Below are positions 36,134-46,258 of a stretch of DNA of 64,000 nt, piece after piece. The notes below the pieces were generated by a model. The model saw nothing but the letters and a program-made list of their open reading frames with translations. It did not search any database and was not told the origin of the DNA. A program made the translations under genes and the position numbers. Position 1 is the stretch's first letter; each line of letters opens with the position of its first letter. This stretch comes from Clostridium puniceum. GTDB taxonomy: Bacteria > Bacillota > Clostridia > Clostridiales > Clostridiaceae. The stretch is from assembly GCF_002006345.1 (NCBI RefSeq), contig NZ_LZZM01000119.1, positions 1-64,000 of the forward strand, read 5' to 3'.

Positions 36134-36931
36134 ATGTTATATCCTTTTTATGAAGCAAAAAGATCCAATGAAACAAATTCTATCCAAATATTTATAGTAG
36201 ATAATTTTTCTTTTCCCCCTCACCTTCATTCCTATGTAGAGCTTATTTATGTTATAGAGGGGCTGTTTACTGTATCAATAAATGAAAATACAAAAAAATT
36301 GCAAGAAGGAGATATTGCAGTAAGTTTCTCAAATGACATTCATAGCTTTAATACTGATTTATCCTCTAAAACTATGCTAATAATTTTTTCTCCTGAAATT
36401 ATTAGTGGCTATTTGGGCAAAAAGATTAACAAAACTCTTGAAAATCCTTTTATTGAAAAAAGTAGCATTGATGAAACTACTATTTCACTTATACACATAC
36501 TTTTTGATGAGTTTCTTAAATCTAATAATGAATATATTGTTAAAGGGCTTTTATACTCAATTTTGGGCAAACTAGATTGTAATTTTAAATTTAAAGATAA
36601 TATACAATCATACAACAACACCATTCAAAATCTGCTGAAATACATTGAAAGTCATTATTCAAAAAATATAACATTAGAGAGTATATCTAGAGATTTAGGT
36701 TATAGTAAGTTTCATATTTCAAGACTATTTACAAAAAAATTAGGTTATCAATTTAATGAGTATGTAAACAGATTGCGTATTAATATGGCTGAAAGACTTC
36801 TGATAGAAACAGATATGTCAATATTAAACATTTCTATAGAGTGTGGATTTGAGAGTCATCGTAACTTTAACAGAGTTTTTAAAGAATTTACTGGACTTAC
36901 TCCTAGCAGCTTCAAAAAACAAAACATTTAA
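36134..36931 (+). CDS. AraC-family regulator (cupin sensor)
   Basis: A 265-residue regulator. The N-terminal cupin-like effector domain includes FSFPPHLHSYVELIYVIEGL and KLQEGDIAVSFSNDIHSF. The C-terminal pair of AraC helix-turn-helices covers about 165-265 (NITLESISRDLGYSKFHISR, then LNISIECGFESHRNFNRVF and GLTPSSFKK). The frame is open from 36089, but ATG 36134 with GGAGG at 36123-36127 is the likely start. It is divergent from the ThuA/oxidoreductase operon with a 164-bp shared intergenic region, and is therefore its probable sugar-responsive regulator. Confidence 0.92.
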   Translation: MLYPFYEAKRSNETNSIQIFIVDNFSFPPHLHSYVELIYVIEGLFTVSINENTKKLQEGDIAVSFSNDIHSFNTDLSSKTMLIIFSPEIISGYLGKKINKTLENPFIEKSSIDETTISLIHILFDEFLKSNNEYIVKGLLYSILGKLDCNFKFKDNIQSYNNTIQNLLKYIESHYSKNITLESISRDLGYSKFHISRLFTKKLGYQFNEYVNRLRINMAERLLIETDMSILNISIECGFESHRNFNRVFKEFTGLTPSSFKKQNI

Positions 36932-37161
36932 TATGAATTAATATAAAATTTGTCTTAAAGTATTAATTAAAAATGTTGGGACAGACCTTTTATGTATAAT
37001 AAATTTTTATTTTTTCAATATGAGTTATATATGGTTTCTAATTAAATTATATTTATGATACGGATTAAGGTTAAAACTATAACTTTTTCGAAAAAATGAT
37101 AGGAAAGTTCAGTCAACATAGAATTTATCGAAATAAACAATTTGTGAAGACATATTTAAAA

Positions 37162-37932
37162 TTAAGAATTTCTATATGCTTTAGGTGTATTCTTAGTAAT
37201 TTTAAGGAAATTTCTGTTAAAAGAACGTATACTTGAGTAACCACAAATATAAGCAATATCAGTAATAGTATTTTGAGTATTTTTTAATAAATATAAGGCA
37301 TAGTTAATTCTATTTTCATTTATAAAATCAACAAAAGAAATACCTAAAATGTTATTTAGATATTTAGAAAGATAAGTATAACTGTAACCAAATTGAGTAG
37401 AAATGGTTTTGAGAGTAATATCTTTTGTAAAATTTTCTTGACTATAGTTAAGGATTTTATGTAGCAATTCATAATCAGGTTTTATACCATCAATTAGCTT
37501 TGTATTTTCCATAATTTCTGAACATAAAAGATATAAACAAGCTTTCATTTCAAGGATGTTCCAGTTATCTTTAAAAATTTTGTCTAGAATTAAAGTCTTT
37601 GCAGCATCAGATAAATCAAAGACAGGATTTTCTAAGGTTTTACTATCAATCATGTTATGAAAGGTTTTTACATATTCAGGTGGAAATACACAAATATCTG
37701 CATCTGAATAGTCTTTTGTAGTAATTGAATGAACTTCATAAGGCAATATTAATATAGAAGAGTCCTTTTCCATATGAAAGGTTCTGTTATTAACAACCAT
37801 TTCAATAGCACCATTAGTAATATACACGAATTCAAAGCTTCTATGCAAATGTTTAGGATAATTAAGATTATTGGGATGATAATAAGAAAAAAAATTGTTT
37901 TCACCAAAATGATAAGATTCATATTTTAACAT
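37162..37932 (-). CDS. AraC-family regulator divergent from the GH3 gene
   Basis: A 256-residue regulator. The cupin-type N-domain includes LNYPKHLHRSFEFVYITNGA and FHMEKDSSILILPYEVHSI. The C-terminal AraC DNA-binding domain spans about 155-256 (DITLKTISTQFGYSYTYLSK, ITDIAYICGYSSIRSFNRNF). It starts at 37932 behind GGGAGG. It is divergent from the GH3 glycosidase at 38061 with 128 bp between, so control of that enzyme is likely. Its own promoter is well defined (37966-37994). It is distinct in sequence from the AraC protein at 36134, though of the same architecture. Confidence 0.92.
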   Translation of the reverse strand: MLKYESYHFGENNFFSYYHPNNLNYPKHLHRSFEFVYITNGAIEMVVNNRTFHMEKDSSILILPYEVHSITTKDYSDADICVFPPEYVKTFHNMIDSKTLENPVFDLSDAAKTLILDKIFKDNWNILEMKACLYLLCSEIMENTKLIDGIKPDYELLHKILNYSQENFTKDITLKTISTQFGYSYTYLSKYLNNILGISFVDFINENRINYALYLLKNTQNTITDIAYICGYSSIRSFNRNFLKITKNTPKAYRNS

Positions 37933-37965
37933 GAGACACCTCCCAAAGGATAAATTTTGTCTATA

Positions 37966-37994
37966 ATTATATAAGTAATTTCTTGTTAAGTCAA
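37966..37994 (-). promoter_or_regulatory. Promoter of the divergent AraC gene
   Basis: On the minus strand TTGACT (37989-37994), a 17-bp spacer and TATAAT (37966-37971) give a near-consensus promoter about 34 bp before the start codon. The opposing GH3 promoter is not evident and may depend on activation. Confidence 0.75.
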
Positions 37995-38060
37995 TTGAAA
38001 ATTAGATATTATTGAAGAAGAGAAAGCATGAAAATCAATTAAACAAAGGAGAGGTATTTT

Positions 38061-40196
38061 ATGGAGAATAATCAACAAATCACTCACGAATATGCATTAG
38101 AAAAGGCAAAAGAATTAGTTGCAAAGATGACACTACAAGAAAAAGCAGAACAATTAACTTATAAGGCCCCAGCTATTAAACATTTAAATATACCAAGATA
38201 TAATTGGTGGAATGAAGGTCTTCATGGTGTAGCAAGAGCAGGTACGGCAACTGTTTTCCCTCAAGCTATTGGGCTCGCAGCTATGTTTGATGATGAGTTT
38301 TTAGGTGAAATTGCAAAAATTATAGCAACTGAAGGTCGTGCAAAGTACAATCAAAGTTCTAAGAAGGAAGACAGAGATATTTATAAAGGCTTAACTTATT
38401 GGTCGCCTAATGTAAACATTTTTCGAGATCCAAGATGGGGACGTGGTCATGAAACTTATGGGGAAGATCCATATTTAACTTCAAGACTAGGAGTTGCTTT
38501 TGTTAAGGGATTACAAGGTGATGGAAAATATCTAAAAATAGCAGCTTGTGCTAAGCATTTTGCTGTACATAGCGGTCCAGAAGGCTTAAGACATGAATTT
38601 AATGCAGTTGTAAGTAAAAGAGATTTATATGAAACTTATTTACCAGCCTTTGAAGCTTGCGTAAAAGAAGCTGATGTAGAAGCTGTAATGGGAGCTTATA
38701 ATCGTACAAACGATGAGCCTTGCTGTGGAAGTGAACTTTTATTAAAGGATATTTTAAGAGGAAAATGGCAATTTAAAGGACATGTTGTATCTGATTGTTG
38801 GGCTATTGCAGATTTCCATTTGTATCATGGAGTTACAAGTACAGCTACTGAATCAGCAGCTCTTGCAATAAAAAATGGCTGTGATTTAAATTGTGGAAAT
38901 ATATATCTTCAAATGTTATTAGCTTATAAGGAAGAGTTAGTAACAGAAGAAGATATAACTAGAGCAGCAGAAAGATTAATGGCAACTAGAATTAGATTAG
39001 GAATGTTTGATGAAGAATGTGAATATAACCAAATACCTTATGAAGTAAATGACTGCAAAGAACATAATGAAGTTTCTTTAAAGGCTTCAAGAAAATCTAT
39101 AGTAATGTTAAGAAATAATGGATTACTACCATTAGACAAATCAAAAATAAAATCTATAGGAATAATTGGACCAAATTCAGATAGTGAATTAATGTTAAAA
39201 GGAAATTACTTTGGAACAGCTTCCCGATATATTACTATACTAGAGGGGATACATGAAGTTGTGGGTGAAGAAGTAAGAATATTCTATTCAGAAGGGTGTC
39301 ACTTATATAAAGATAGCATTTCAGATTTAGCATTGCACAATGTTAATGATAGATTAGGCGAGGCAATTGTTGTAGCAGAGCATAGTGACGTTGTAGTTAT
39401 GTGTTTAGGTTTAGATTCTTCAATTGAAGGTGAGCAGGGAGATGCAGGCAACAGTGATGGTGCTGGAGATAAATTAAATTTGAATTTACCAGGTAAGCAA
39501 CAAGAATTACTTGAAAAAGTAATCGCAACTGGAAAACCTGTTATAGTGGTTCTTGGAGCAGGAAGTGCATTAACGCTGCAAGGACAAGAAGAAAAATGTG
39601 CTGCAATCTTAAATGTTTGGTATCCAGGTAGCCATGGAGGCAGAGCAGTTGCTGATTTAATATTTGGAAAATGTTCACCAAGTGGAAAGTTGCCAGTAAC
39701 ATTCTATAAAACTACTGAAGAATTACCAGAATTCACTGATTACTCTATGAAGGGAAGAACTTATCGTTACATGAAAGGTGAAAGTTTATATCCATTTGGT
39801 TATGGTTTAACTTATTCGAATGTAGAAATATCAGATTTATCAGTATTAGATATTAATAAAGAGTTTGGAGATGTGGAAGTAAGCATCAAGATTTCTAATA
39901 TTGGAAATTTTGATATAGAAGAAGTATTACAATGTTATATAAAGGATCTTGAATCAAAATATGCAATAGACAATTATAGTTTATCAGCTTTCAAGAGAGT
40001 TGCTTTAAATAAGGGTGAAAGCAAAATTGTAAAGATGACAATAAACAAGAAAGCTTTTGAAGTCGTAAATGATGAAGGCGAGAGAATACTTGATAGCAAA
40101 AAATTTAAGCTGTTTGTTGGTATATCACAACCTGATAGCAGAAGTGTACAACTTACAGGTATAACTCCATTAAAAGCAGATATTGAATTACCATAA
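38061..40196 (+). CDS. GH3 beta-xylosidase/beta-glucosidase-type glycosidase
   Basis: A 711-residue intracellular glycoside hydrolase family 3 enzyme with no signal peptide. The N-terminal barrel includes YNWWNEGLHGVAR, LTYWSPNVNIFRDPRWGRGH and ETYGEDPYLTSR, the xylosidase-like subgroup signature. HVVSDCWAIADFH supplies the nucleophile Asp 245. The second alpha/beta domain spans about 350-580 (SIVMLRNNGLLPLD, VVMCLGLDSSIEGEQGD with candidate acid/base Glu). A C-terminal fibronectin-III-like domain follows from about 600. RBS is GGAGAGG. The subgroup and the surrounding glucuronoxylan genes favour hydrolysis of xylo-oligosaccharides; cello-oligosaccharides remain possible. Confidence 0.9.
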   Translation: MENNQQITHEYALEKAKELVAKMTLQEKAEQLTYKAPAIKHLNIPRYNWWNEGLHGVARAGTATVFPQAIGLAAMFDDEFLGEIAKIIATEGRAKYNQSSKKEDRDIYKGLTYWSPNVNIFRDPRWGRGHETYGEDPYLTSRLGVAFVKGLQGDGKYLKIAACAKHFAVHSGPEGLRHEFNAVVSKRDLYETYLPAFEACVKEADVEAVMGAYNRTNDEPCCGSELLLKDILRGKWQFKGHVVSDCWAIADFHLYHGVTSTATESAALAIKNGCDLNCGNIYLQMLLAYKEELVTEEDITRAAERLMATRIRLGMFDEECEYNQIPYEVNDCKEHNEVSLKASRKSIVMLRNNGLLPLDKSKIKSIGIIGPNSDSELMLKGNYFGTASRYITILEGIHEVVGEEVRIFYSEGCHLYKDSISDLALHNVNDRLGEAIVVAEHSDVVVMCLGLDSSIEGEQGDAGNSDGAGDKLNLNLPGKQQELLEKVIATGKPVIVVLGAGSALTLQGQEEKCAAILNVWYPGSHGGRAVADLIFGKCSPSGKLPVTFYKTTEELPEFTDYSMKGRTYRYMKGESLYPFGYGLTYSNVEISDLSVLDINKEFGDVEVSIKISNIGNFDIEEVLQCYIKDLESKYAIDNYSLSAFKRVALNKGESKIVKMTINKKAFEVVNDEGERILDSKKFKLFVGISQPDSRSVQLTGITPLKADIELP

Positions 40197-40302
40197 ATAT
40201 TTCTTCGTTATGTAAACTATAAAACTTATATTATTAAATTATGGTTTGAATACTACAATTTAATTTACAAATATATATTAAATGAAGATAAGATAGAATT
40301 AT

Positions 40303-40448
40303 ATGAAAAATTTTACAAAACCAAAAAACCTTTAGTAAATCACATTTATACTGTAGATCCTTCTGCTCACGAATTGGAAGGTAAAATTTATATCTACCCT
40401 TTTCACGATCTAGATCAAGTTATGATTTCAAATGAAAATGACGATTAA
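40303..40448 (+). pseudogene. Relic of a GH43 glycosidase (N-terminus only)
   Basis: ATG 40303 gives MKNFTKPKN, then a one-base loss after AAAAAAC shifts the frame. From 40329 the other frame reads PLVNHIYTVDPSAHELEGKI, then YIYPFHDLD...NENDD and a stop at 40446. This matches the start of GH43 xylosidase/arabinofuranosidase proteins (NP-L--HIYTADPSAHVFEGKIYIYPSHD), including the catalytic-base Asp region. Only about 48 of the usual 300 or more residues remain, so the gene has been frameshifted and truncated. Confidence 0.7.
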
Positions 40449-40516
40449 CGGATTTTTCATGGATAAAAAAGTGCAAAACTCAATTAAAAATTTATCAAGT
40501 TCAACTCAAAACTTAT

Positions 40517-40629
40517 TAAGAACATAAAGAAAATCTAGGTTTTTCTTTATGTTCTTAATTATCTATTAGCAACTGTAAATTAAATAAACATCTATAATTA
40601 TTTATATAAAAACTATAATTATAGATGTT
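40517..40629 (+). terminator. Two tandem hairpins
   Basis: TTAAGAACATAAAGAAAA (40517-40534) pairs perfectly with TTTTCTTTATGTTCTTAA (40542-40559). Then AACATCTATAATTA (40587-40600) pairs with TAATTATAGATGTT (40616-40629). The first has an A/T-rich arm that can end transcription from the GH3 side; both are near-symmetrical and could act on either strand. Confidence 0.65.
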
Positions 40630-40805
40630 TCAATTTTATCAATTAAGTTTATAATATGTGTGAGAAATTAATATGATGAGTATATATTTTGCTAAGATAT
40701 ATTATGTGGTGATTAGCAGGATTTTATGAAAAATTAGAAAAGTATAATTATACTAATAAACATACTAATTATAGATATAGTTACATTATTAATTAGTGAA
40801 CTTAG

Positions 40806-40976
40806 AAAAACAATCTAGAATCAATTAATCAGTGTGAAACTAGTCATAGACAAGGATACGATAATATTAAAAATCAAGTTGATAGTGCAATAGAATCATT
40901 AAATAAAATATATAAAGTGCAAGGTGATGGAATATTAACAGGAAAAGCTAGAAATATTGTTAAAACTTTAAAGTGA
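40806..40976 (+). pseudogene. Orphan coding-like fragment
   Basis: A 56-codon frame without a usable start ends GYDNIKNQVDSAIESLNKIY, then KVQGDGILTGKARNIVKTLK and TGA at 40974. Its composition looks coding rather than random, and the upstream frame is blocked by TAG at 40803. I do not recognise the family. It may be the 3' end of a deleted gene. Confidence 0.3.
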
Positions 40977-40978
40977 AC

Positions 40979-41040
40979 TGAAAACGGATACTTGGGGATC
41001 TATAATGTAAATACTCAATTAACCTTTAAGTTAGGTTAAT
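40979..41040 (+). promoter_or_regulatory. uxuA promoter region with operator candidates
   Basis: A -10 box TATAAT lies at 41001-41006 with a poor -35 (CTGAAA, 40978-40983), suggesting activation. TGAAAACGGATACT (40979-40992) fits the catabolite-response consensus at 12 of 14 positions and overlaps the -35. ATTAACCTTTAAGTTAGGTTAAT (split: ATTAACC 41018-41024, GGTTAAT 41034-41040) is a dyad downstream of the -10. A similar dyad lies before the yesM-like gene at 53369. Confidence 0.5.
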
Positions 41041-41095
41041 ATTCGCAAGTTATTGATTAAAAATAAATAAATACAGAATGGAAAGAGGAAATATT

Positions 41096-42163
41096 ATGGA
41101 AATGACTTTAAGATGGTTTGGAAAAGAAGCAGATACAGTAACATTAAAGCAAATAAGGCAAATTCCAGGAGTTACAGGTGTGGTTACTACTTTATATGAT
41201 ACAATGCCAGGAGAAGTTTGGCCACTAGAAAGAATTAAAGCGATGAAGAAAGAAATAGAAGTGGCAGGTCTTAAGTTGTCCGGAATAGAAAGTGTTAATA
41301 TTCATGATTCAATTAAGATAGGGACACCAGATAGAGAGAAATATATTACCAGATATATTACAACTTTAGAGAGATTAGGTCAAGAAGGAATAGATGTTGT
41401 GTGTTATAATTTTATGCCAGTATTTGATTGGACAAGATCTGATCTTGCTAAAGTAAGGCCTGATGGATCAACAGTTTTATCTTATGATCAAGAGCTGATT
41501 GATAAAATAAATCTTGAAAAATTATTAGCTTCTATGGACTCAAAATCTAATGGATTTATGTTACCAGGGTGGGAACCAGAGCGTATGGTTAGAATTAAAG
41601 AATTATTTGAAATGTATAAAGATGTAGATGATGAAAAATTATTTTCTAATTTAAAGTATTTCTTAGAAGCAATAATGCCAACTTGTGAAAAATATAGTAT
41701 AAAGATGGCAATACATCCTGATGATCCTGCATGGCCGGTATTTGGACTTCCGCGAATTATGACAAGTAAAGAAAATTTATTAAAATTAGTAACTATGGTA
41801 GATAGTCCTTGTAATGGAGTTACATTATGTACAGGGTCTTTAGGCTCTAACATGAATAACAATATTCCTGACATTATCAGATCATTAAAAGGAAAAATTC
41901 ATTTTGCACACGTACGCAATATTAAACACTACAGTCCTGGTAAATTTGATGAAGCAGCGCATTTATCTTCAGATGGTTCACTAGATATGTATGAAATAAT
42001 GAAATCTCTATATGAAATTGGATTTGACGGAATCACAAGACCAGATCATGGAAGAGCAATTTGGGGAGAAATTGCAATGCCAGGGTATGGACTTTATGAT
42101 AGAGCTCTTGGAGTTGCTTACTTAAATGGAATTTGGGAAAGTTTACAGAAATCTAATAAATAA
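41096..42163 (+). CDS. uxuA: Mannonate dehydratase
   Basis: A 355-residue metal-dependent enzyme (xylose-isomerase-like TIM barrel) that dehydrates D-mannonate to 2-keto-3-deoxygluconate. The family N-terminus MEMTLRWFGKEADTVTLKQI, IPGVTGVVTTLYD, SVNIHDSIKIG, VCYNFMPVFDWTR, MAIHPDDPAWPVFGLPRI, CTGSLGS, HVRNIKH and RPDHGRAIWGE are all present. The open frame begins at 41078, but ATG 41096 with AGAGGA 6 bases upstream matches family starts. It heads the glucuronate part of the locus with uxuB 103 bp downstream. Confidence 0.95.
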   Translation: MEMTLRWFGKEADTVTLKQIRQIPGVTGVVTTLYDTMPGEVWPLERIKAMKKEIEVAGLKLSGIESVNIHDSIKIGTPDREKYITRYITTLERLGQEGIDVVCYNFMPVFDWTRSDLAKVRPDGSTVLSYDQELIDKINLEKLLASMDSKSNGFMLPGWEPERMVRIKELFEMYKDVDDEKLFSNLKYFLEAIMPTCEKYSIKMAIHPDDPAWPVFGLPRIMTSKENLLKLVTMVDSPCNGVTLCTGSLGSNMNNNIPDIIRSLKGKIHFAHVRNIKHYSPGKFDEAAHLSSDGSLDMYEIMKSLYEIGFDGITRPDHGRAIWGEIAMPGYGLYDRALGVAYLNGIWESLQKSNK

Positions 42164-42266
42164 TAACTGCTATAAAATTGCTAATTAAAAAATATATAAG
42201 TTTTGAAAATGAAAATAAGTTGGTAAATTAAAATAATTAATTTAAAGGTTAAAAATAGGTGAAAGA

Positions 42267-43889
42267 ATGTTGCAATTAAATAATAATGGGATTTTACAGA
42301 AAGAAGAATGGGAAAAAGAAAATTTTATATTACCAAAGTTTGAGAGACAAACAGTAGTAAAATCTACAAAAGAAAAACCTACATGGATTCATTTTGGAGC
42401 AGGTAATATATTTAGATCATTTCCAGCTGCTTTGCAGCAAACTCTTTTAAATGAAGGAAAAATAGATAAAGGAATTATAGTGGCAGAAGGTTATGACTAT
42501 GAAATTGTTGAAAAAATAAATAGACGCCATGATGATTTGAGTTTGATGGTAATTTTAAAGACTAATGGTACAATTGAAAAAACTATAATTGGAAGTATTG
42601 TAGAATCTGTTACAGTAGATAGTGACAATAAAAGAGATTTTGAAAGACTAAAAGAAATTTTTAGAAGTCCTTCTTTACAAATGGTAAGTTTCACTATTAC
42701 AGAAAAGGGATATAGTCTTATAGATAAAAATGGAGAATTTATTCCAGTAGTTATAGAAGATTTTAATGATGGACCAAGTAAACCTAAAAGTTATATGGGA
42801 AAATTAGCAGCTTTATGCTATGAGAGATATATAAGTGGTAAAAACCCAATTGCATTAGTAAGTATGGATAATTGCTCTCATAATGGAGTAAAGTTATATG
42901 ATGCAGTTAGTACCTTTGCAAAACAATGGGTAGATAATGAAAATGTAGACATTGGTTTTGTAAATTATATTAATGATAAAAATAGCGTTTCATTTCCTTG
43001 GAGCATGATTGATAAAATTACACCAAGGCCAGATGATAGTGTAAAGAACATGCTTATAAAAAGTGGTTTTTCAGATGCAGAACCTATAATAACTGGTAAA
43101 AATACTTATGTTGCATCATTTACCAATGCAGAAGAAGCAGAATATCTAGTAATTGAAGATGCATTTCCTAATGGCAGACCACAGCTTGAAGAAGCAGGCG
43201 TTAAATTCACAGATAGACTTACAGTAGATCGTGTGGAAAAAATGAAAGTATGTACATGTCTTAATCCATTACATACAGCATTAGCGATATTTGGTTGTCT
43301 TTTATCATATACTGAAATTTATAGGGAAATGGAAGATTTAGAATTAAAAGCTTTAGTAGAAAAAGTTGGATACGTAGAAGGGCTTCCAGCAGTTGTAGAT
43401 CCTAAAATTATAAATCCAAAAGACTTTATAGATGAAGTTTTAAATAAGAGAATACGAAATCCATTCATGCCAGATACACCACAAAGAATTGCTACAGATA
43501 CATCACAAAAAATGTCTATTCGTTTTGGTGAAACAATTAAAGCATACAGGGACCATGAAGAGTTAAAAGTTGGAGAGTTAAAATTTATTCCATTAGTTAT
43601 AGCTGGCTGGTGTAGATATTTGTTAGGCGTAGATGATGACTGCAATAAATTTGAAATTAGTTCTGATCCAATGTTAGATACGTTAAAGGAACAGCTTAAA
43701 GGAATAGAGGTTGGTAAAAAAAGACCTTTCCATGAACAATTAGCACCAATACTTTCTAATGAAAAAATCTTTGGAGTTGATCTATATAAAGTTTCTTTAG
43801 GAGATAAAGTAGAACAATATTTTGAAGAACTAGTAGATGCAAAAGGAGCAGTTAGGGCAACCTTAAAGAAGCATTTACATCATAGTTAA
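42267..43889 (+). CDS. uxuB: Fructuronate reductase / mannonate oxidoreductase
   Basis: A 540-residue long-chain mannitol-dehydrogenase-family enzyme. WIHFGAGNIFRSFPAALQQT is the NAD-binding loop. VSMDNCSHNGVKLYDAV, FPWSMIDKITPRPDD and the catalytic-lysine segment VEKMKVCTCLNPLHTALAIF follow, as in UxuB. It reduces D-fructuronate to D-mannonate, feeding UxuA. ATG 42267 has a weak ribosome binding site (AGGTGAAAG). The preceding isomerase (UxaC) that makes fructuronate from glucuronate is not in the window. A hairpin terminator follows at 43940. Confidence 0.9.
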   Translation: MLQLNNNGILQKEEWEKENFILPKFERQTVVKSTKEKPTWIHFGAGNIFRSFPAALQQTLLNEGKIDKGIIVAEGYDYEIVEKINRRHDDLSLMVILKTNGTIEKTIIGSIVESVTVDSDNKRDFERLKEIFRSPSLQMVSFTITEKGYSLIDKNGEFIPVVIEDFNDGPSKPKSYMGKLAALCYERYISGKNPIALVSMDNCSHNGVKLYDAVSTFAKQWVDNENVDIGFVNYINDKNSVSFPWSMIDKITPRPDDSVKNMLIKSGFSDAEPIITGKNTYVASFTNAEEAEYLVIEDAFPNGRPQLEEAGVKFTDRLTVDRVEKMKVCTCLNPLHTALAIFGCLLSYTEIYREMEDLELKALVEKVGYVEGLPAVVDPKIINPKDFIDEVLNKRIRNPFMPDTPQRIATDTSQKMSIRFGETIKAYRDHEELKVGELKFIPLVIAGWCRYLLGVDDDCNKFEISSDPMLDTLKEQLKGIEVGKKRPFHEQLAPILSNEKIFGVDLYKVSLGDKVEQYFEELVDAKGAVRATLKKHLHHS

Positions 43890-43939
43890 TCTGCACTTAC
43901 AGAGTATTAAAGAATTAACAATGTATATTAAGAAAATAA

Positions 43940-43982
43940 GGTAAGTACGACTTATTTTAAGTTTAAGTACTTACCCTTTTAA
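43940..43982 (+). terminator. Hairpin between uxuB and the GH67 gene
   Basis: GGTAAGTAC (43940-43948) pairs with GTACTTACC (43967-43975), extended by flanking AA/CTTTT pairs, and ends in a short T-run. Read-through to the GH67 gene is likely, since no clear promoter follows. Confidence 0.65.
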
Positions 43983-44011
43983 ATAATAAAGTTAAAAGGA
44001 GATAAATTCAA

Positions 44012-46171
44012 ATGGTGAATAAAAAAAGTAATATGTATCAAAATTGGCTAAGTCATAGAGAAATTAAGAAAAGCTGTTATAAGGAATATATTAATAATAT
44101 TTTAGTTTTAAATCATAGTGAAATCATAGAATCAGCAGTAAGTGAACTTAAAAATGCATTTGTACAAATACAAGATGAAAACGAAATCCAAAATATTTGC
44201 GAAGATGAAAAAGAAATTGAAGGAAATAAGTTCATTAAGTTATATATAGAACAAAATAATAAATTAATAAATGAAGGATATAAAATAGAATATATAAAAA
44301 CAGACGATAAAAGAGAATGTATTAGAATTTGTGCTAAGGATGATAATGGAATACTTTATGGAGTATTTACGTTGCTTCGTTTACTTGGGCAAAATTACGA
44401 TTTTAAAAGTAAAGAAATAATAGATAATCCTAAGAAAAACATTAGAATAGTAAATCACTGGGATAATATTGATGGTACTGTAGAACGTGGTTTTGCAGGA
44501 AGTTCAGTACTATTTGAAAGTTGTAGAAATAAAAAAATTATGAAAGAAGTAATGAATGCAATAGGAGGTATTGCAGCAGCTAATGAAGTGTTAAGAAAAG
44601 CATTTAATGACAAGTATAAAGTAGCAGATGATTTAGAGAGAATCAATGATTATGCAAGAATGCTTTCTTCAGTAGGCATTAATGGAATAATTATTAACAA
44701 TACAAATGTGCATAAAGCAGAAACTTATCTTATTGATGATAAAATAAGCATTGTAAAAATAATTAGTGAAATAATGCAAAGATGGGGAGTAAAAACTTAT
44801 CTTAGCATAAATTTTGCATCACCAATTACACTTGGAGACTTACAAACTGCAGATCCATTAGATAATGAAGTAATTGAATGGTGGAGGAAAAAAGCTGAGT
44901 ATGTATACAGTGTACTTCCAAACTTAGGTGGATTTATGGTTAAAGCAGATTCAGAAGGAAGACCAGGACCATTTACTTATGGACGTAATCACGCAGACGG
45001 AGCTAATATGCTTGCCAGTGCACTTTCGAAATATGGAGGAGTATTAATATGGAGATGTTTTGTATATAACTGTAGGCAAGATTGGAGAGATTATACAATA
45101 GATAGAGCTAAAGCTGCTTATGATTGTTTTTCACCTCTAGATGGACATTTTTTAGATAATGTATACTTGCAAATAAAAAATGGACCAATGGATTTTCAAG
45201 TTAGAGAGCCAATAACACCATTATTTGGAGCAATGAATAATACTAATAAGTTAATGGAATTTCAAATAACTCAAGAATATACAGGTCAACAAAAACATGT
45301 GTGTTTTTTAATTCCTTGGTGGAAAGAAATTTTAAATCAGCCAACCTATGGAGAGGACATTAAAAAAGAAATTATTGAAAATTTTAATCTTAATTTAGTA
45401 AATGAAAATAATATAACAAACTCAAGCTGTATGGCTAAAAGAATTAATGGAATTGCAGCAATAGTGAATATTGGTAATGACGAAAATTGGACTGGTCATT
45501 TTTTAGCTCAAGCTAATATTTATGGATATGGTCGCCTTGCATGGAATTCAGATATTAGTATTAAACAAATTGTAGAAGAATGGATTAAACTTACTTTTGG
45601 AGATAATCCATTAGTGATGAATAATATAAGTGAAATTTTAATGACTTCATGGGAAACTTATGAAAAGTATACATCACCATTAGGGATAGGCTGGATGGTA
45701 GCACCAGGACATCATTATGAACCAGATGTAGATGGTTATGAATTTTCTCCTTGGGGAACATATCATAGAGCGGATTGTAATGGAATTGGTATTGATAGAA
45801 CTTTTGAAAGTGGGACAGGCTATACAGAACAATATAATGAACCACTTAAAAGTTTATATAATAATTTAGAAACTTGTCCTGATGAATTATTACTATTTTT
45901 TCATCATGTTTCTTATAACCATGTATTGAAATCAGGGAAAACTGTAATTCAGCATATTTACGATACTCATTTTGAGGGCTATGAATTAGTAAAAGAATTT
46001 ATTTATAAATGGGAAGCATTAAAAGGGTTAGTAGATCAAGACATATATGAACAAACTCTTGAACGTCTAAAAATACAATTAGATAGTGCTGAAAATTGGA
46101 AGGATCAAATAAATACTTATTTTTATAGAATATCGGGAATTGAAGATGAGAAAGGAAGAAAAATATACTGA
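44012..46171 (+). CDS. GH67 alpha-glucuronidase
   Basis: A 719-residue intracellular glycoside hydrolase family 67 enzyme, which removes (4-O-methyl-)glucuronic acid from the non-reducing end of aldouronic acids such as aldotetraouronate. The N-terminal beta domain (about 1-140) precedes a barrel with [50 protein letters not shown] (acid Glu region), [19 protein letters not shown] (catalytic Asp/Glu region) and [20 protein letters not shown]. Length is typical. There is no signal peptide, so substrates must be imported, consistent with the LplABC-type transporter next door. Its products feed uxuB/uxuA and xylose metabolism. RBS AAAGGAGA. Confidence 0.95.
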   Translation: MVNKKSNMYQNWLSHREIKKSCYKEYINNILVLNHSEIIESAVSELKNAFVQIQDENEIQNICEDEKEIEGNKFIKLYIEQNNKLINEGYKIEYIKTDDKRECIRICAKDDNGILYGVFTLLRLLGQNYDFKSKEIIDNPKKNIRIVNHWDNIDGTVERGFAGSSVLFESCRNKKIMKEVMNAIGGIAAANEVLRKAFNDKYKVADDLERINDYARMLSSVGINGIIINNTNVHKAETYLIDDKISIVKIISEIMQRWGVKTYLSINFASPITLGDLQTADPLDNEVIEWWRKKAEYVYSVLPNLGGFMVKADSEGRPGPFTYGRNHADGANMLASALSKYGGVLIWRCFVYNCRQDWRDYTIDRAKAAYDCFSPLDGHFLDNVYLQIKNGPMDFQVREPITPLFGAMNNTNKLMEFQITQEYTGQQKHVCFLIPWWKEILNQPTYGEDIKKEIIENFNLNLVNENNITNSSCMAKRINGIAAIVNIGNDENWTGHFLAQANIYGYGRLAWNSDISIKQIVEEWIKLTFGDNPLVMNNISEILMTSWETYEKYTSPLGIGWMVAPGHHYEPDVDGYEFSPWGTYHRADCNGIGIDRTFESGTGYTEQYNEPLKSLYNNLETCPDELLLFFHHVSYNHVLKSGKTVIQHIYDTHFEGYELVKEFIYKWEALKGLVDQDIYEQTLERLKIQLDSAENWKDQINTYFYRISGIEDEKGRKIY

Positions 46172-46258
46172 TTTTTATAATCTATAATTTTTAATGTTTT
46201 TTATATAATTTGTTAGGTTGTTGGTAAAAGTTATCGGTGATAAACTTTATCTTGTAGC

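Larger units (their letters stand above)
40197..41095. other. 899-bp gap with gene relics and hairpins
   Basis: There is no intact gene. In order it holds a GH43 relic (40303-40448), two strong hairpins (40517-40559 and 40587-40629), an orphan coding-like frame (40806-40976), then the uxuA promoter region (40979-41040). The pattern suggests one or two genes were lost here. Confidence 0.6.

Noticed and set aside
45591..45845. 84-codon minus-strand frame opposite the GH67 gene
   Set aside because: It is entirely within the conserved GH67 barrel sequence and lacks a ribosome binding site or recognisable domain.
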